Assembly: GCA_021812865.1 (NCBI GenBank) | Contig: JAKAMP010000149.1 | Span: 1 to 6,933 of the forward strand | Length of the DNA: 6,933 nt | From: Bacteroidota bacterium | Lineage (GTDB): Bacteria; Bacteroidota; Bacteroidia; Bacteroidales; JAAYUG01 | Reading direction: 5' to 3' | In this document: positions 6,207 to 6,933 of the stretch, one piece after another | How positions within the stretch are numbered: the stretch's first letter is position 1 | Layout of the letters: each line of letters begins with the position of its first letter | Position numbers and translations under genes: made by a program | The notes under the pieces: generated by a model | Seen by the model: the letters and a program-made list of their open reading frames with translations, nothing else | Database searches by the model: none | What the model was told of the DNA's origin: nothing

Positions 6207-6240
6207 AAAAAAGAACCACCCCCTTAAATATGGGAGTGGT
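6207..6240 (-). terminator. rho-independent terminator of the GH2 gene
   Basis: On the minus strand ACCACTCCC pairs with GGGGGTGGT (arms at 6232-6240 and 6215-6223 of the plus strand), a 9-bp stem with one G-U wobble and an 8-base loop. T, C and then six Ts follow at once (6207-6212). It begins 26 bp after the TAA of the GH2 gene, where a terminator is expected. The wobble becomes a C-A mismatch on the plus strand, and the T-run exists only on the minus side, so it acts in one direction. Confidence 0.8.
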
Positions 6241-6266
6241 CCTCTTTGAATAAATTGATTCGGCAC

Positions 6267-6933
6267 TTAGTTCAAAACTTCGCCCAGGTTGAATCCTTCA
6301 AGGGCTACCGCAGGCTTTTCGCCCCGGGTATCTTCATTTTCAACCTCCATTTTCACGGTACGTTTTTCTCCAGGCATCAGGGAGATGTAGTTGTCGCTGT
6401 AAATCACCGGAAGGATACGGTCGCCGGCTTTTTCGCGGACCACCTTCAATCTGACCATTAATGCAGGTTTGTTAGAAACATTGGTGATACCGGAAACCAG
6501 GTACCAGCGGTCATTCTTACGTTCAACGGTGGTATTCACCTGCAGTTTCACCTTGGGCAGGTCGCGGAGGGCCTGGTAGTCCGTGCCATTGATGGAACGC
6601 CAGTAGAAGTTTTCCGAAATGAGGTCGCTGCCTTTCGTCAGTTCCAGCCTAAGAAAATATACGGGTGTGAGCTTGTCGGGCTTGATCCTGCCCATGCAGG
6701 CTACGTATGAATCCTCCCTGCTGTTAACCGGAACGGACGATTGCCAAATCAGCGCCCCGTTGAGATTGAATATTTCAGCCTTTGCGGTGAGCCCGTCGGC
6801 CTCTCTTCCGCTGTAGTTCACTACTTCGATGCTATCGGTATATGCATTCCATTGGATATGAAGGGGTTCGGAGCCTTTCTTGCATCCAAAATATGCTCCG
6901 GTGGGGTCAAAATAGTAATCGTAGGTCTGCCAT
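6267..6933 (-). CDS. C-terminal part of a GH2 exo-beta-D-glucosaminidase / beta-mannosidase-like enzyme (partial)
   Basis: The frame is open to the right edge and shows the last 221 residues; the true start lies outside the window, and the GTG at 6819-6821 is internal. The segment begins WQTYDYYFDPTGAYFGCKK, then EPLHIQWN, which matches the end of the TIM barrel and the join to the C-terminal Ig-like domains of GH2 exo-beta-glucosaminidases (CsxA type) and plant-type endo-beta-mannosidases. The rest is beta-rich: an Ig-like domain with SIEVVNYSG and AEIFNLNGALIW, then a final domain with LVSGITNVSNKPALMVRLKV and MPGEKRTVKMEV. It ends VALEGFNLGEVLN, typical of this family's C-terminus. The catalytic acids are upstream and unseen, so activity and substrate (chitosan oligomers or mannose-containing glycans) cannot be decided. 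Such enzymes are usually exported in Bacteroidota, but the signal peptide is outside the window. Confidence 0.85.
   Translation of the reverse strand, partial: WQTYDYYFDPTGAYFGCKKGSEPLHIQWNAYTDSIEVVNYSGREADGLTAKAEIFNLNGALIWQSSVPVNSREDSYVACMGRIKPDKLTPVYFLRLELTKGSDLISENFYWRSINGTDYQALRDLPKVKLQVNTTVERKNDRWYLVSGITNVSNKPALMVRLKVVREKAGDRILPVIYSDNYISLMPGEKRTVKMEVENEDTRGEKPAVALEGFNLGEVLN

Noticed and set aside
5458..6249. 263-codon plus-strand open frame opposite the signal peptide and WD40 region
   Set aside because: The opposite strand encodes recognisable WD40 blades, and this frame has no recognisable motif and runs through the GH2 terminator.

Overview
The window most resembles a Bacteroidota (Bacteroidetes) chromosome. 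The evidence is several -7 promoter boxes close to the phylum's TAnnTTTG consensus (one exact, TACCTTTG, and two at 7 of 8), mostly poor Shine-Dalgarno sites, a signal peptide with the Gln-at-+1 style common in that phylum, and gene families common there (DHCW-motif cupin, GH2 exo-glycosidase, WD40-caspase fusion). Base composition looks balanced by eye. The sequence does not fix an order or genus. There are no rRNA, tRNA, transposase, phage or CRISPR signals, so this reads as ordinary chromosomal sequence with one unusual multidomain protein.

Layout from left to right. Positions 1-67 may hold the last codons of a plus-strand gene (weak). A minus-strand PlsC-type acyltransferase follows (78-878). 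A 245-bp divergent intergenic region (879-1123) carries a 7-bp-period AAAC repeat and outward promoters for the acyltransferase and for a plus-strand dodecin (1124-1339). Next come two closely spaced minus-strand genes read as cupin (2009-2356) then LOG-family phosphoribohydrolase (1416-1985), probably one transcript. A minus-strand family 4 glycosyltransferase (2480-3646) is followed, upstream on the same strand, by the largest gene (3754-6168): an exported protein with a seven-bladed WD40 propeller, an unassigned middle region and a C-terminal caspase-like domain with an intact His/Cys dyad. A rho-independent terminator (6207-6240) separates it from the C-terminal end of a GH2 exo-beta-glucosaminidase/mannosidase-like enzyme that runs off the right edge.

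Functionally, the glycosyltransferase and acyltransferase both suit envelope lipid or glycan synthesis, and the GH2 enzyme suits polysaccharide or glycoprotein degradation. Only the cupin-LOG pair looks like an operon. The most distinctive object is the exported propeller-caspase protein. It stands alone, with no linked protease substrate, toxin, pore-former or nuclease in view, so no multi-gene system can be claimed from this window.
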